A stretch of DNA of 31,126 nt from CAYUZU01 sp964448675 (GTDB lineage: Bacteria; Planctomycetota; Phycisphaerae; UBA1845; Fen-1342), in assembly GCA_964448675.1 (NCBI GenBank), contig CAYUZU010000040.1:1-31126 (forward strand), read 5' to 3'. The notes under the pieces are model-generated. The model searched no databases. It was not told the origin of the DNA and worked only from the letters and a program-made list of their open reading frames with translations. Positions 1 to 9,146 of the stretch are shown one piece after another. The first letter of the stretch is position 1. Each line of letters opens with the position of its first letter. A program made the translations under genes and the position numbers.

Positions 1-693
<693 letters not shown>

Positions 694-820
694 CATTTAT
701 GAATCGCTGTGCTCGATTCTCAATCGCACCACGAGAGACCGGTGCGATACCTGATCACCCCCCTATGAATCTCCCGCGAGTGCGACCACGCGGCGCCCCC
801 CGGCCCGCGTGCACACGAAC

Positions 821-930
821 TGCCGGTGACTTTACGTGCGGGGAAACACCTGATCCCATCCCGAACTCAGAAGTGAAGTCCGCACGGCCGATGGTAGTCC
901 TGATCGGGCGAGAGTAGGTGATTGCCGGCT
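821..930 (+). rRNA. rrf: 5S ribosomal RNA
   Basis: The approximately 110-nt sequence has the conserved 5S core (CACCTGATCCCATCCCGAACTCAG at 847-870, in pieces) followed by AGAAGTGAA and a GATGGTAGT motif. The terminal helix forms between GCCGG at 822-826 and CCGGC at 925-929. It lies about 127 nt after the 23S gene with no tRNA between them, so the two are linked and probably co-transcribed. The spacer 694-820 holds nothing else recognisable. Exact ends are uncertain by a few bases. Confidence 0.93.
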
Positions 931-935
931 TTTTC

Positions 936-973
936 GGCCCGGCGCCGCATACCCGCGACGCCGGGCCTCCTTT
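936..973 (+). terminator. Terminator-like hairpin after 5S rRNA
   Basis: A perfect 9-bp GC stem forms between GGCCCGGCG (936-944) and CGCCGGGCC (959-967) around a 14-nt loop, followed by TCCTTT. The T tract is short. It sits 6 nt past the 5S end and is the likely end of the rRNA transcript. Confidence 0.7.
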
Positions 974-1002
974 ATGCGCTCGCCCGCCCAGAATCATCCC
1001 GT

Positions 1003-1218
1003 CTACGTTTCCGCCAGCGACCGCGCCAGCCCGCGCTGGTGCGTCAGAATACACCGCGCTGCCGCGTGCAGCGGGTCGCCGCCGTCGTGCGGGTCCACCT
1101 CTCGGAAACGCGCCCCATGACGATCCCAGACCCATACGCGGATGCCCCCCGCCACCGGCGAGGTGTGCGTCGGGAGCGGTAGCGACGACAGCGTGATCTC
1201 GCGCAACAGCCGGTGCAT
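1003..1218 (-). CDS. Small hypothetical protein, 71 aa, divergent from the sigma factor
   Basis: I do not recognise this family. The chosen ATG (complement of 1216-1218) has GGGAGG 6 nt upstream, a good ribosome binding site; the frame stays open further upstream, but without such support. Third codon positions are almost all G or C, as in real genes here. The protein is soluble, begins MHRLLREITL, and has a WVWDRHGARF segment in the middle with a His/Asp/Arg-rich second half. No signal peptide, membrane span or cysteine cluster is visible. It is transcribed away from the sigma factor, leaving a 122-bp shared upstream region (1219-1340). That region has an imperfect CAAAC/GTTTG dyad near 1246-1260, too weak to call. 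The rest of 974-1340 shows nothing else. Confidence 0.6.
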   Translation of the reverse strand: MHRLLREITLSSLPLPTHTSPVAGGIRVWVWDRHGARFREVDPHDGGDPLHAAARCILTHQRGLARSLAET

Positions 1219-1340
1219 GACATGCCTCCCTCGCAAAGTGTTCCAAACACAGGGTTTGTGGTTGCCCTTCTCACACAGGCCTGCGAGAATCACGTATCAA
1301 AACCTTGACGCTGCCACGCGAATTTTCTGGGGAGGCGACG

Positions 1341-1925
1341 GTGGAACGAACGGCGTCGAAGACAACGCATGATGTGACGACGCTGCTGGGCCGCATGCAG
1401 CAGGGGGACGCCGCCGCGCGCGACCTGCTCATCGAGCGGGTCTACGGGGAACTGCACCAGATCGCGCGCGGCCTGATGGCGGGCGAGCGGGCCGGCCACA
1501 CGCTGCAGGTGACGGCACTGCTGAACGAGGCGCTGGTGCGCCTGCTCGACACGGATGGGCCGCTCGACCTCAAGAACCGTTCGTACTTCTTCGGGGCCGC
1601 GGTGCGGGCCATGCGCCGCGTGCTGGTCGATCACGCTCGGCAGCGGGCGACCCTGTCCCGCGGTGGCGATCGCCAGCGCGTGCCGCTGGACGAGACGCTG
1701 GAAGACTTCGAGTCGAGCAACCCGCCGCTGCTGTTGCTGGACGGCCTACTGGACGAGCTCGCCGTTCACCGGCCGCGGGCCTACGAGGTCGTCATGCGGC
1801 GGGCGTTCGGCAAGCGCTCCATGCAGGAGATCGCCGACCAGCTGAACATATCGCTGTCGACCGTCGAGAGTGACTTTGCCTTTGCCCGGGCCTGGTTGCG
1901 CAGCCGGATCGCGGCCAGTACGTGA
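1341..1925 (+). CDS. ECF-type RNA polymerase sigma factor (planctomycete kinase-linked group)
   Basis: This 194-aa protein has only sigma regions 2 and 4. Region 2 covers roughly residues 15-85 (LIERVYGELHQIARGLM, then a TALLNEALVRLL segment and YFFGAAVRAMRRVLVDHAR). Region 4 is at about 135-190, with a helix-turn-helix around SMQEIADQLNISLSTVESD. This matches the short ECF_sigma family (Pfam Sigma70_ECF), which in planctomycetes is commonly encoded beside Ser/Thr kinases. The GTG at 1341 is chosen because GGGGAGG ends 5 nt before it; an upstream ATG at 1305 lacks a binding site. The kinase gene starts 36 nt after the stop, so they are probably co-transcribed. The inference is that the kinase controls or reports to this sigma factor by phosphorylation. 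No separate anti-sigma factor is visible. Confidence 0.88.
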   Translation: MERTASKTTHDVTTLLGRMQQGDAAARDLLIERVYGELHQIARGLMAGERAGHTLQVTALLNEALVRLLDTDGPLDLKNRSYFFGAAVRAMRRVLVDHARQRATLSRGGDRQRVPLDETLEDFESSNPPLLLLDGLLDELAVHRPRAYEVVMRRAFGKRSMQEIADQLNISLSTVESDFAFARAWLRSRIAAST

Positions 1926-1961
1926 CCGGGGACCGGTTGCGCCACCGCAGGGATGTGTCTG

Positions 1962-4745
1962 ATGTCAAGTGACAAGACCGCCGAAGCCTGGAAGCGCGTC
2001 GAGCACGTCTTTCTCGAAGTCGCCAGCGCCACGCCGGCCGAGCGCGAGAGTCGGCTGCGGACGTTGTGCGGGGACGATGCCGCGCTGCGGGCCGAGGTGG
2101 AAGAGCTGCTGGGGGCGGCGGAAACGGTCGGCAACGAACCGCCGGACGAACTCGGCCCGATGCCGGCGGCCAAGCGCCTGCTCGAGAGCCTGCGCGACTA
2201 CATCATCATCGGCCGGCTGGGCGACGGGGCGCAGGGGATCGTGTATCGCGCTATCGACCGGCGCACCAAGCGCGAAGTGGTGATCAAGATGCTGCGGGCC
2301 GGGCGGCACGCCAGCCTGGCGGAGCGGCGGCGGTTCCATCGCGAGGTGGAGCTGCTGGCGCGGCTGCGGCACCCGCACATCGTCTCGGTGCTGCGCTCGG
2401 ATGAGACGGATGACGGGGCGCCGTTCTACGTGATGGACTACGTCCCGGGGACGCGGCTGGACCGGCACGTGCGCGAGCACCGCCTGCCGCTGGCCGATGT
2501 GCTGCGGCTGTTCGCGAAGATCTGCCGCGCCGTGCAGTGTGCCCACCAGAACGGCATCATCCACCGCGACCTCAAGCCGTCGAATATTCTCGTCACCGCG
2601 GATGGCGAGCCGTGCCTGGTCGACTTCGGCCTCGCGCGGATGCTGTCGGAGCCGGCCGATCAGCGCGTGTCCGTAACGCAGCAGTTGCTGGGCACCATCC
2701 CGTACATGGCGCCGGAGCAGGTCCGAGGCCGTAACGACGAGGTCGATACCCGCACGGATGTCTACGCCCTCGGTGTCGTGCTGTACGAACTGCTCACTGG
2801 CGATCTGCCGCATCGGCCGAGCGACAACATCACCGACCGGCTGCGCTCGATCGCCGACGGTGAGCCGATCCGTCCGCGGCGTCGCTGGCGGGCAGCGCGG
2901 GGCCTTGCGCGCGACGGGCGGCGGCGCTTGTGGCAGCGAGCCTGCCCGATCGATCACGACCTGGAGACGATCGTCATGACGTGTCTCCAGAAGGCGCGTG
3001 ACCGGCGGTATCAGTCGGCCGGTGAACTGGCGCGCGACCTCGACCGGTACGTCGCTGGCGAGCCGCTGGCGACGCGTGGCCCGAACCTGCTGTACCTGCT
3101 GCGCAAGCGGCTGTGGCGGCATCGGGTGGCGGCAGCGGTCGTGCTCGTCGTGGTCGGGCTGGTGACGGCTGCGGGTTACTATCGCATGCGGGCGGCCGCG
3201 TATGGCCGGCGCCACGCGGCGGTGCTGGTACGCGAAGCGCGGCTGATGGGCATGCTGGATACCGCCGGCGCGCTGGCTCACCTGGAACAGGCGATCGCGG
3301 CGAGCCCCGACTGGCCCAAACCGCAGATTCAGCGGGCGTACCTGTTGAGTCGCATCGGCGAGGAGGCGGCGGCGCGGACCGCGGCGGAGACGCTGGTGCA
3401 GCGCTTCCCCGAGCGCGGCGAGCCGCATGTGCTGCTCGCGGCGCTGACCGAAGAGAGCGGCGCGGCGGACCGGCACATGCAGCAGGCGCGGGCGCTTCTG
3501 CCGCACGAGGCTGCGTATTATCGGGCACTGGCCATGCCGGTGGCGGAATCGGAAGCGGCGCTGGCGCTGTTGGACGAGAGCCTGGCGGCCTTCCCCTGGA
3601 ACTTCGAGGCGCTGGTGGAGCGGGCGATGCGCTACCACGACCTGGGGCGCTACGAGGAGATGCTGGGCGACGCCAAGCTGCTGGTGCGCGTGGGCCGCGA
3701 TCTGAGTTTGCCGTGGGGGCTGCAGGGGACGGCGCTGCTCAACCTGGCAGGCGCGGCAGGGCGGCAGGGGGAATGGGAAGAGCGGGCGGCGTTGCTCGAC
3801 CGGGCCCTGGCGAGCTTCGATCGGGCGATTGAATCTGCGGGAAGCGCGTGGCCGTGGCATTACAACCGCGCGCTGGCGCGCTACGGCGTAGGCGATCTGG
3901 CGGGTGCGGTGGCGGACGCGCGCCACGTGACGGTGCGTCATCCGCATTTCCCTGACGCGTGGGTGTTGTTGGCGGACGTGCTGTTTTCCCGGGGGGACTG
4001 CGCTGGCGCGCTCGATGCTTACAGCTCGTGGGCCGAGTTGAGTGACTCGCCGATCGCGTTTCATCGGCGGGCTTTGGCACAACTGGCCTGCGGGCGGCCC
4101 GCTGCGGCGGAGGACGATCTGCGGGCGGCGATCGCGCGCGACCAGGCTTTTGGCATGGCCTATCACGACCTGGGCAACCTGCTGTTGATGAAAGGGGCGT
4201 GGTCGGCTGCGGCGGCGGCCCATGAGCGGAGCTACCGACTGGACGCCGACGATCCGTTTGCTCAGCTGGGCCACGGCATAGGGCGCTGGTGCACGGGTGA
4301 TCATGCCGGCGCGGTGGCGGCGTTCGAAGCGGTGCTGGCGGCTGAACATGCGCCATCCGAGGACGTGGCTGCGAAACAGGAAGCGGACTTCGCGTCGGTG
4401 TACTTCTGGATCCACGAGATTCGGCGTGACCGTGGCGATGTTGAGGCGGCCGAGGCGGCGCTCGACGCCGCCCTACGCGTGGCGGATGATCGCCTCGGTG
4501 CCATTGCCGCGCACTTCCGCGGGCAGGTCAGCGCCGACGACGTGCTGGGCCTGTGCGAATCAGCGGTGGAGGATTGCGAGGCGTACTACTACCTCGGGAC
4601 GGCGGCGCGGCTGAGTGGGCTGACGGACGACGCCCGCGTGTTGTTCAATCACTGCATCGACACCAACGCGACGCATTGCCTGGAGTACTTCCTGGCGCAC
4701 CGTCAGTTGAAGCTCATGAATGGCAGCACGCCGGTGCAGGACTGA
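1962..4745 (+). CDS. Membrane-anchored Ser/Thr protein kinase with C-terminal TPR array
   Basis: The protein (927 aa) is a Hanks-type kinase. A 75-residue N-terminal helical segment (AWKRVEHVFLEV...DAALRAEVEELL) of the kind common in planctomycete kinases precedes the kinase domain. The domain is complete: glycine loop GDGAQG (87-92), catalytic Lys in VIKM (109), HRDLKPSN (from 201), DFG (221-223) and MAPEQ activation-segment end (about 249-253). One transmembrane helix follows (388-407, VAAAVVLVVVGLVTAAG). The remainder (about 415-925) is mostly TPR-like helical pairs, probably periplasmic or luminal, for binding a partner. The ATG at 1962 is preferred over 1953 because AGGGA lies 8 nt upstream. 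The gene is in line with the sigma factor. Its last 43 bp overlap the convergent protease gene. Confidence 0.93.
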   Translation: MSSDKTAEAWKRVEHVFLEVASATPAERESRLRTLCGDDAALRAEVEELLGAAETVGNEPPDELGPMPAAKRLLESLRDYIIIGRLGDGAQGIVYRAIDRRTKREVVIKMLRAGRHASLAERRRFHREVELLARLRHPHIVSVLRSDETDDGAPFYVMDYVPGTRLDRHVREHRLPLADVLRLFAKICRAVQCAHQNGIIHRDLKPSNILVTADGEPCLVDFGLARMLSEPADQRVSVTQQLLGTIPYMAPEQVRGRNDEVDTRTDVYALGVVLYELLTGDLPHRPSDNITDRLRSIADGEPIRPRRRWRAARGLARDGRRRLWQRACPIDHDLETIVMTCLQKARDRRYQSAGELARDLDRYVAGEPLATRGPNLLYLLRKRLWRHRVAAAVVLVVVGLVTAAGYYRMRAAAYGRRHAAVLVREARLMGMLDTAGALAHLEQAIAASPDWPKPQIQRAYLLSRIGEEAAARTAAETLVQRFPERGEPHVLLAALTEESGAADRHMQQARALLPHEAAYYRALAMPVAESEAALALLDESLAAFPWNFEALVERAMRYHDLGRYEEMLGDAKLLVRVGRDLSLPWGLQGTALLNLAGAAGRQGEWEERAALLDRALASFDRAIESAGSAWPWHYNRALARYGVGDLAGAVADARHVTVRHPHFPDAWVLLADVLFSRGDCAGALDAYSSWAELSDSPIAFHRRALAQLACGRPAAAEDDLRAAIARDQAFGMAYHDLGNLLLMKGAWSAAAAAHERSYRLDADDPFAQLGHGIGRWCTGDHAGAVAAFEAVLAAEHAPSEDVAAKQEADFASVYFWIHEIRRDRGDVEAAEAALDAALRVADDRLGAIAAHFRGQVSADDVLGLCESAVEDCEAYYYLGTAARLSGLTDDARVLFNHCIDTNATHCLEYFLAHRQLKLMNGSTPVQD

Positions 4746-6673
4746 ACCGGCGGGGGGTTCTTGTCGATCGCCGTGGGATACAGCGTCCAGCCCGTATCGG
4801 GCGTGGCGCCGCCGTCATGTCGCAAGCGGGCTTTGATCAATACCTCCTGGTCCTGCAGCGCGTCAGCTTCGGCGAGGAGATCGTCCTGACCGGCGAAGTC
4901 GAGCGGCACCTGTAGCGCCCCGATCACGAGGCGGGGCCGGCCCTGCGCATCTGCCACGAGCTTGCCGCGGTATTCGAGCACCTTGTCGGGCCCGAGGAAC
5001 GTGAGATCGAGGGCGCGGCCGTTGAACTGGTCGGGATCCCACGGGCCGGCGACGGGCTGGGTGTGGTCGTCGGCACAGAGGGCGTCCTTGATCTGGCAGT
5101 AGTGGGCCTGATGATACGCGGGGTGGCTCCACACCAGCGCCGCGGCCCCGGCGGTGAGCGCCGCCGCCATCGAGGTGCCGCTGGCGAAGACCTCCTTGCC
5201 GTCGCGGTCGAGGCAGGGGATGCTCACGCCCGGCGCGGCCAGGTGCACCGTGTGGCGGCCCTGGGGCGCGCTGGTCGCGAGGTGGCCGGCGTCGTCAACA
5301 CTCGTCACCGTCAGCAGGTTTTCCAGGCCGCTCGCGGCCGGGTGGATCGTGTGGACGTCGGCGTTGTCGACACCCGCGCCGGCGGCGCAGACGACGAGCA
5401 GGCCGCGGCTGCGCGCCTGGATGATGGCGGTCTCCAGGCAGGCCTTGGGGGCGCCGAACCCGCACGTGAGCAGGATGACGGGACACTGGCGTCTGGCGGC
5501 ATAGCTGATGCCCTCGGCGACGTGCTCTGCGATCGCGTCGGTATCGCCACGAAGGACGACGCCGGTGTCGTCGCTCTCCTCAAACACGCGCACCGGCACC
5601 AGGCACGGCGCGGTTGGCGGCACCAGGCCGTGACGCGGCCAGTCGGCGGCAGTCTGCACCACGCTGGCGCATTTGGAGCCATGCCCGTGGAAGTCGGTGG
5701 GCTGGTTGACGCAATCGCCCTTGTGGGGTGCGCAAACCACCGATGCGCCGACGTGGTCATCCGCCCACCCGTTCCAGTCGTCGTCGTGGCTGACGGCGGG
5801 GTCGCCGCCGAGGGTACCCGGCGGGTCAGCCGTGTTGAAGTGGATGCAGCCGGCAAAGCACTTCTCATTGTACGACAGGCCGGTATCGACGATTGCCACC
5901 GGTACGCGCGCCGCCGGCAGATTGGCCCACGCCGCCGCAGCGTCGATGTACTCGAACGCGCGGTTGTGCTGATCGCCATTCGGCGGCTGTCCGCTGATCA
6001 GCACCTTGCCGAAGGCGTTGGATTCGATGTACTTCACGCCCGGATGAAGGAGCAGCGGCCTGATGTCGTCGAATGTAAAGCCCTCCAACTGGCGCCAGAC
6101 GATGAAGTCCTCCGCATCCATGGGGCGGTCGGGCTTGCGGCGGCGCCAGCGCTCGGCCATCTCCTTGCCGCGCTCGGCGTCCTGGAGCCGCTGGACGGTC
6201 GGGGGTGGCTGCCGGGGGTCATAACCGATGATCAGCTCGGCGCTGCGCAGCGGCTCACCCCGGCGCAGCCCGCGCGAAACGCCGTCCGGGAAAGGGGGCT
6301 CGCGCAGCAGCCGTTCGGCGCTGGTGGTGTCCGCCTGCCAGAGCGTTTCGTTCTTCGGCGTGAGGCCGTAGTAGGCATGCCCCGGGCGCAGAAGGTACGC
6401 GAGATCCGCCGACAGTTTCGGCAGGCGTCGTTCCGCCAGGCGCTCGCGCAGCGGAGCGGCGTCCTCGGCGGGCAGTTGCGCGAGGGCGCGTTTGATGGCC
6501 GCCGCCGATGTCCAGTAGTCGCTGCCGGGCGCCGGCTTCAGCGCGACGACCTGGGTCCTGCCGCGCGCGACGGCGCCCGCCGGCTTTCGCAGGCGCTGCT
6601 GTGTCGGGGTCTGGGTGGTTTCCTGGCAACCGACCATGAGGATCAGCAGGCCGCATGGGATAAGACGCCACAT
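4703..6673 (-). CDS. Subtilisin-like serine protease (S8), predicted lipoprotein
   Basis: The 656-aa protein begins with a signal peptide and a lipobox-like MVGC (Cys16), so it is probably lipid-anchored in the cell envelope. A propeptide-like N-terminal part (about 40-235) precedes the S8 domain. The catalytic triad is visible: Asp263 in IVDTG, His331 in HGHGSKCASVV and Ser501 in SGTSMAAAL. The usual oxyanion Asn in the AAGN motif is replaced: the sequence reads CAAGAGVDN, with Ala433 at that position. About 115 residues follow the domain. The ATG has AGGAG 6 nt upstream. The gene lies 15 nt after the beta-barrel gene in the same direction, so they form an operon. It converges on the kinase gene and overlaps its 3' end by 43 bp. 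The family assignment is firm; full protease activity is uncertain. Confidence 0.9.
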   Translation of the reverse strand: MWRLIPCGLLILMVGCQETTQTPTQQRLRKPAGAVARGRTQVVALKPAPGSDYWTSAAAIKRALAQLPAEDAAPLRERLAERRLPKLSADLAYLLRPGHAYYGLTPKNETLWQADTTSAERLLREPPFPDGVSRGLRRGEPLRSAELIIGYDPRQPPPTVQRLQDAERGKEMAERWRRRKPDRPMDAEDFIVWRQLEGFTFDDIRPLLLHPGVKYIESNAFGKVLISGQPPNGDQHNRAFEYIDAAAAWANLPAARVPVAIVDTGLSYNEKCFAGCIHFNTADPPGTLGGDPAVSHDDDWNGWADDHVGASVVCAPHKGDCVNQPTDFHGHGSKCASVVQTAADWPRHGLVPPTAPCLVPVRVFEESDDTGVVLRGDTDAIAEHVAEGISYAARRQCPVILLTCGFGAPKACLETAIIQARSRGLLVVCAAGAGVDNADVHTIHPAASGLENLLTVTSVDDAGHLATSAPQGRHTVHLAAPGVSIPCLDRDGKEVFASGTSMAAALTAGAAALVWSHPAYHQAHYCQIKDALCADDHTQPVAGPWDPDQFNGRALDLTFLGPDKVLEYRGKLVADAQGRPRLVIGALQVPLDFAGQDDLLAEADALQDQEVLIKARLRHDGGATPDTGWTLYPTAIDKNPPPVQSCTGVLPFMSFN

Positions 6674-6688
6674 GACGCGCTCCTGTTG

Positions 6689-8920
6689 TTAGAGATCGGG
6701 ACGCCCTGGGGCCGCCACCGGCTGGGGCACGGGCACCGAATCGCCGGGGCTCGGCGCCTCGGACGGACGGATGCGTCGCACACGCGTGCCGGGCAGACGA
6801 TCGCGGCCGGAGCCGGGGTGGACCGGGGAACTGCGGGTGGGGACATAGCGCTGGAAGCCGCGCGCGAGGTTGGGTACCCAGCGCATCTCGAACTGGACGC
6901 CCCAGACGGCGCGCGATTTCTCGTAGTGCGAGCCGTAGCGGTCGACCACGTTCGAATCGACGACGTCGAACCAGGCGCCGCAACGGACCTTGGTCTCGAT
7001 GATCTCGGCCAGCGACACCTCTTCCGGCAGTGTCCACGTGAGCACCGCGGCATAGCGCTGTGCGAAATTCGAGGGTGATCGTTGCCACATGTCGTAGTAG
7101 CTGGGATTGTCGTGCTGTTGCCAGTGGAAGGCGGCGTCGATATCGAACGAGAGCCGGCAGCGCAGCGGAACGTGCGTGCCGATCCGGAGTTCGTGTCCGT
7201 CGTGGTCATACTCGCGGCCGTCGGTGCGGGCCCAGTGGTAGGCGTAACCGCCGTACACCGACCACCATTCGTGCGTGTAGAAATAGCTGCGGAGCTGCTT
7301 CGGGTTGTCCTTGAAGTACTTGTCCAGCCAGGGCAGGTCCTGGGCCTTCCGAATGTACCAGACGTGCTGGAGGCCGATCGTGTGATAGCGGCCGTCGCGG
7401 TCGAGCCGCGGCCACCGCTGCGCCGTGCGGTCGTCGCGCCAGTCGTGGGTGTAGTAGAGCATCGTACGGTCCAGTTCGTTGTCCCAGCGGCGATCCAGCA
7501 CGTCACGCCGCCAGAGGAACGTCAGCGCCGGCGTAAGGCGGTCGCTGCGAAGCGACGGCGACCGGTCGAAGCGCCATTCCTCGTGCTCGTACTGCAGACC
7601 GAGGTAGAGCCCGCTGCCCTCGCCGGTCCAGCCCTTCTGCGGCCAGGGCGGCAGGTCCACGTCCGGCTGGTAGTCCAGCCAGACACGGCCCGCATACAAG
7701 CTGTGATCTCCCGTGGACAACGCCGGGTGCCAGCTGTGGCTGGTGGCGGCGCCCCCGCCAATGGTCAGGCTGCGGCCCATCGCCGCGGTCGGCGGCAGGT
7801 CGAAGGTGTGACTGAGACTGAAGTCGCCGGACGCGCCGAACCAGCAATCGCTGCGCCGGTCGACGTCGCGCGGCCCGCGCATCGCGCGGCCGAGGCGCAG
7901 GACATTCGTGTCGTAGCCCGCGCCGAGCCGGAAGCCGCCCTCCAGTCCGGGATTGAGGTTGGTCAATAACCACGGCTCGGGCGGTGGAGGTTCACCTTTG
8001 GACGCGCGCATCGTCAGTAACGCCAGGTAGGCGCGCAGGACGGCGTCCGTGCGGCGGCGGTGGAGCCGGGCGGTGTCGTTGTCGTCGCGGACCAGGGCGG
8101 CGAATCGCTGGCTCGTGCGGATGGCTTCTTCGGTGGCTTTGATGTGCGCCTGCAGTCGCTCGTTGAAGTCGATGCGCTCGCGGGGCTCCTGCGCGGCCTC
8201 CGGCAGCAGGTCCGTCAGCCGCCCACGGGCGAACGCCAGCAGCAGCCAGGCGTCCGCCATCCGATTGGCGCGCACCCAGCCGTGCCGCTCGTCGCGCAGG
8301 ATCCGCTCCTCTCCGTGTTCGAGGCGATAGGCCGTAATCGGGATTCTCCGGTAGAAACCGAGCACGTCCGCCATCGCCGCGAAGATCCCCTGCTGCACGT
8401 CAGGGGTGTAGCCGAGCGTTTCGTCGCTGTGGGGGATGATGTCGAGCAGCACCGCGACGCTCGCGGCGCGGGCTTCGACATCGGCGTCCTCGACTTCGTT
8501 GCCGTTGTCCTCCCGGGGGGGGCGCGTCCGGGCAGCTTCGATCAGGGCACGCATGTCGTCGGCCGCATGCTCCAGGTGCTGGACCCGCTCGGCCTCGTCA
8601 CGCCACGCCAGCCACAAGTCGCACACGGCGGCGTAGTAGTAGCACGAGACGCGAATGTCGCGCCGAGCAGCATTCTCCGCCTGAGCGATGAGTGTCCTGC
8701 GCGCATCCGCCAGCTTGGGAATCGCGGCGTCGGATGGACTTGCGCTCGCCATGGCCAATCCCTCGGCCGCCGACTTGATCGCGGACAGCGCGGCGCCGGA
8801 TGACGCGCGTCGTGTTGTCGGTGCGGCTTCCGTGCCGACCTGGCCCCAGGCGGACACGCTGCCGACGACGAAGACGGCGGCGCTCAGAGCGCAGCGGCAG
8901 CAACGTTTCTGTGATGCCAT
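6689..8920 (-). CDS. Secreted protein with helical N-terminal domain and outer-membrane beta-barrel
   Basis: The 743-aa protein has a signal peptide (hydrophobic ALSAAVFVVGSVSAWG, cleavage near residue 26). A long helical domain rich in Ala, Arg and Glu (about 30-315) is followed by a C-terminal half (from about 325) of alternating polar and aromatic strands, such as LEGGFRLGAGYDTNVLRLG and GSGLYLGLQYEHEEWRF. This is typical of an outer-membrane beta-barrel. I cannot name the family; surface-lipoprotein-assembly or porin-like barrels are possible. The last 45 residues are Pro/Arg-rich. The ATG at 8920 has GGGAGA upstream and gives a proper signal peptide; a start 14 codons earlier does not. 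It is the first gene of a two-gene operon with the subtilase lipoprotein, which suggests the barrel exports, displays or is processed by the protease. Confidence 0.8.
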   Translation of the reverse strand: MASQKRCCRCALSAAVFVVGSVSAWGQVGTEAAPTTRRASSGAALSAIKSAAEGLAMASASPSDAAIPKLADARRTLIAQAENAARRDIRVSCYYYAAVCDLWLAWRDEAERVQHLEHAADDMRALIEAARTRPPREDNGNEVEDADVEARAASVAVLLDIIPHSDETLGYTPDVQQGIFAAMADVLGFYRRIPITAYRLEHGEERILRDERHGWVRANRMADAWLLLAFARGRLTDLLPEAAQEPRERIDFNERLQAHIKATEEAIRTSQRFAALVRDDNDTARLHRRRTDAVLRAYLALLTMRASKGEPPPPEPWLLTNLNPGLEGGFRLGAGYDTNVLRLGRAMRGPRDVDRRSDCWFGASGDFSLSHTFDLPPTAAMGRSLTIGGGAATSHSWHPALSTGDHSLYAGRVWLDYQPDVDLPPWPQKGWTGEGSGLYLGLQYEHEEWRFDRSPSLRSDRLTPALTFLWRRDVLDRRWDNELDRTMLYYTHDWRDDRTAQRWPRLDRDGRYHTIGLQHVWYIRKAQDLPWLDKYFKDNPKQLRSYFYTHEWWSVYGGYAYHWARTDGREYDHDGHELRIGTHVPLRCRLSFDIDAAFHWQQHDNPSYYDMWQRSPSNFAQRYAAVLTWTLPEEVSLAEIIETKVRCGAWFDVVDSNVVDRYGSHYEKSRAVWGVQFEMRWVPNLARGFQRYVPTRSSPVHPGSGRDRLPGTRVRRIRPSEAPSPGDSVPVPQPVAAPGRPDL

Positions 8921-8993
8921 GATGTCTCCCGCGCGCAGCCGCTGCATGTGACATGACCCCACTTCGCGCGCTGGCCGCGCCGACCCGTGAGGG

Positions 8994-9021
8994 AGGATAC
9001 CAGATGGCGACCATCAGGCAA
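8994..9021 (-). promoter_or_regulatory. Sigma-70-like promoter for the beta-barrel/subtilase operon
   Basis: On the minus strand TTGCCT (9016-9021) and TATCCT (8994-8999) are separated by 16 nt. The predicted start near 8987 gives a leader of about 65 nt before the ATG at 8920. Confidence 0.55.
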
Positions 9022-9089
9022 TGATTTTTTCGGACGTGTCGCGGCCGCGGCGGTTGACGGCGTGGTCTCAGGTGCGCTGAAAATAGTAC

Positions 9090-9117
9090 TTGCTTTGTAC
9101 GATTTGTGCGGTACACT
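9090..9117 (+). promoter_or_regulatory. Sigma-70-like promoter before the poly-cysteine micro-ORF
   Basis: TTGCTT (9090-9095) and TACACT (9112-9117) are 16 nt apart. The predicted start near 9124 lies about 23 nt before the micro-ORF ATG and about 208 nt before the carbonic anhydrase. The micro-ORF would thus be the first reading frame of the message. The flanking stretch 8921-9089 holds no other gene. Confidence 0.55.
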
Positions 9118-9146
9118 GTCTAGCGACGCTGAGAGGTTTTCCAGGA

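Noticed and set aside
1965..4415. An 816-codon open frame on the minus strand opposite the kinase gene
   Set aside because: It is a shadow of the GC-rich kinase/TPR gene: its composition is dominated by Arg, Gln and Pro, it has no recognisable motif, and the plus-strand gene has clear kinase motifs.
5063..7078. A 671-codon plus-strand open frame opposite the subtilase and barrel genes
   Set aside because: It spans the junction of two well-supported minus-strand genes and has no motif or ribosome binding site; high GC removes stop codons by chance.
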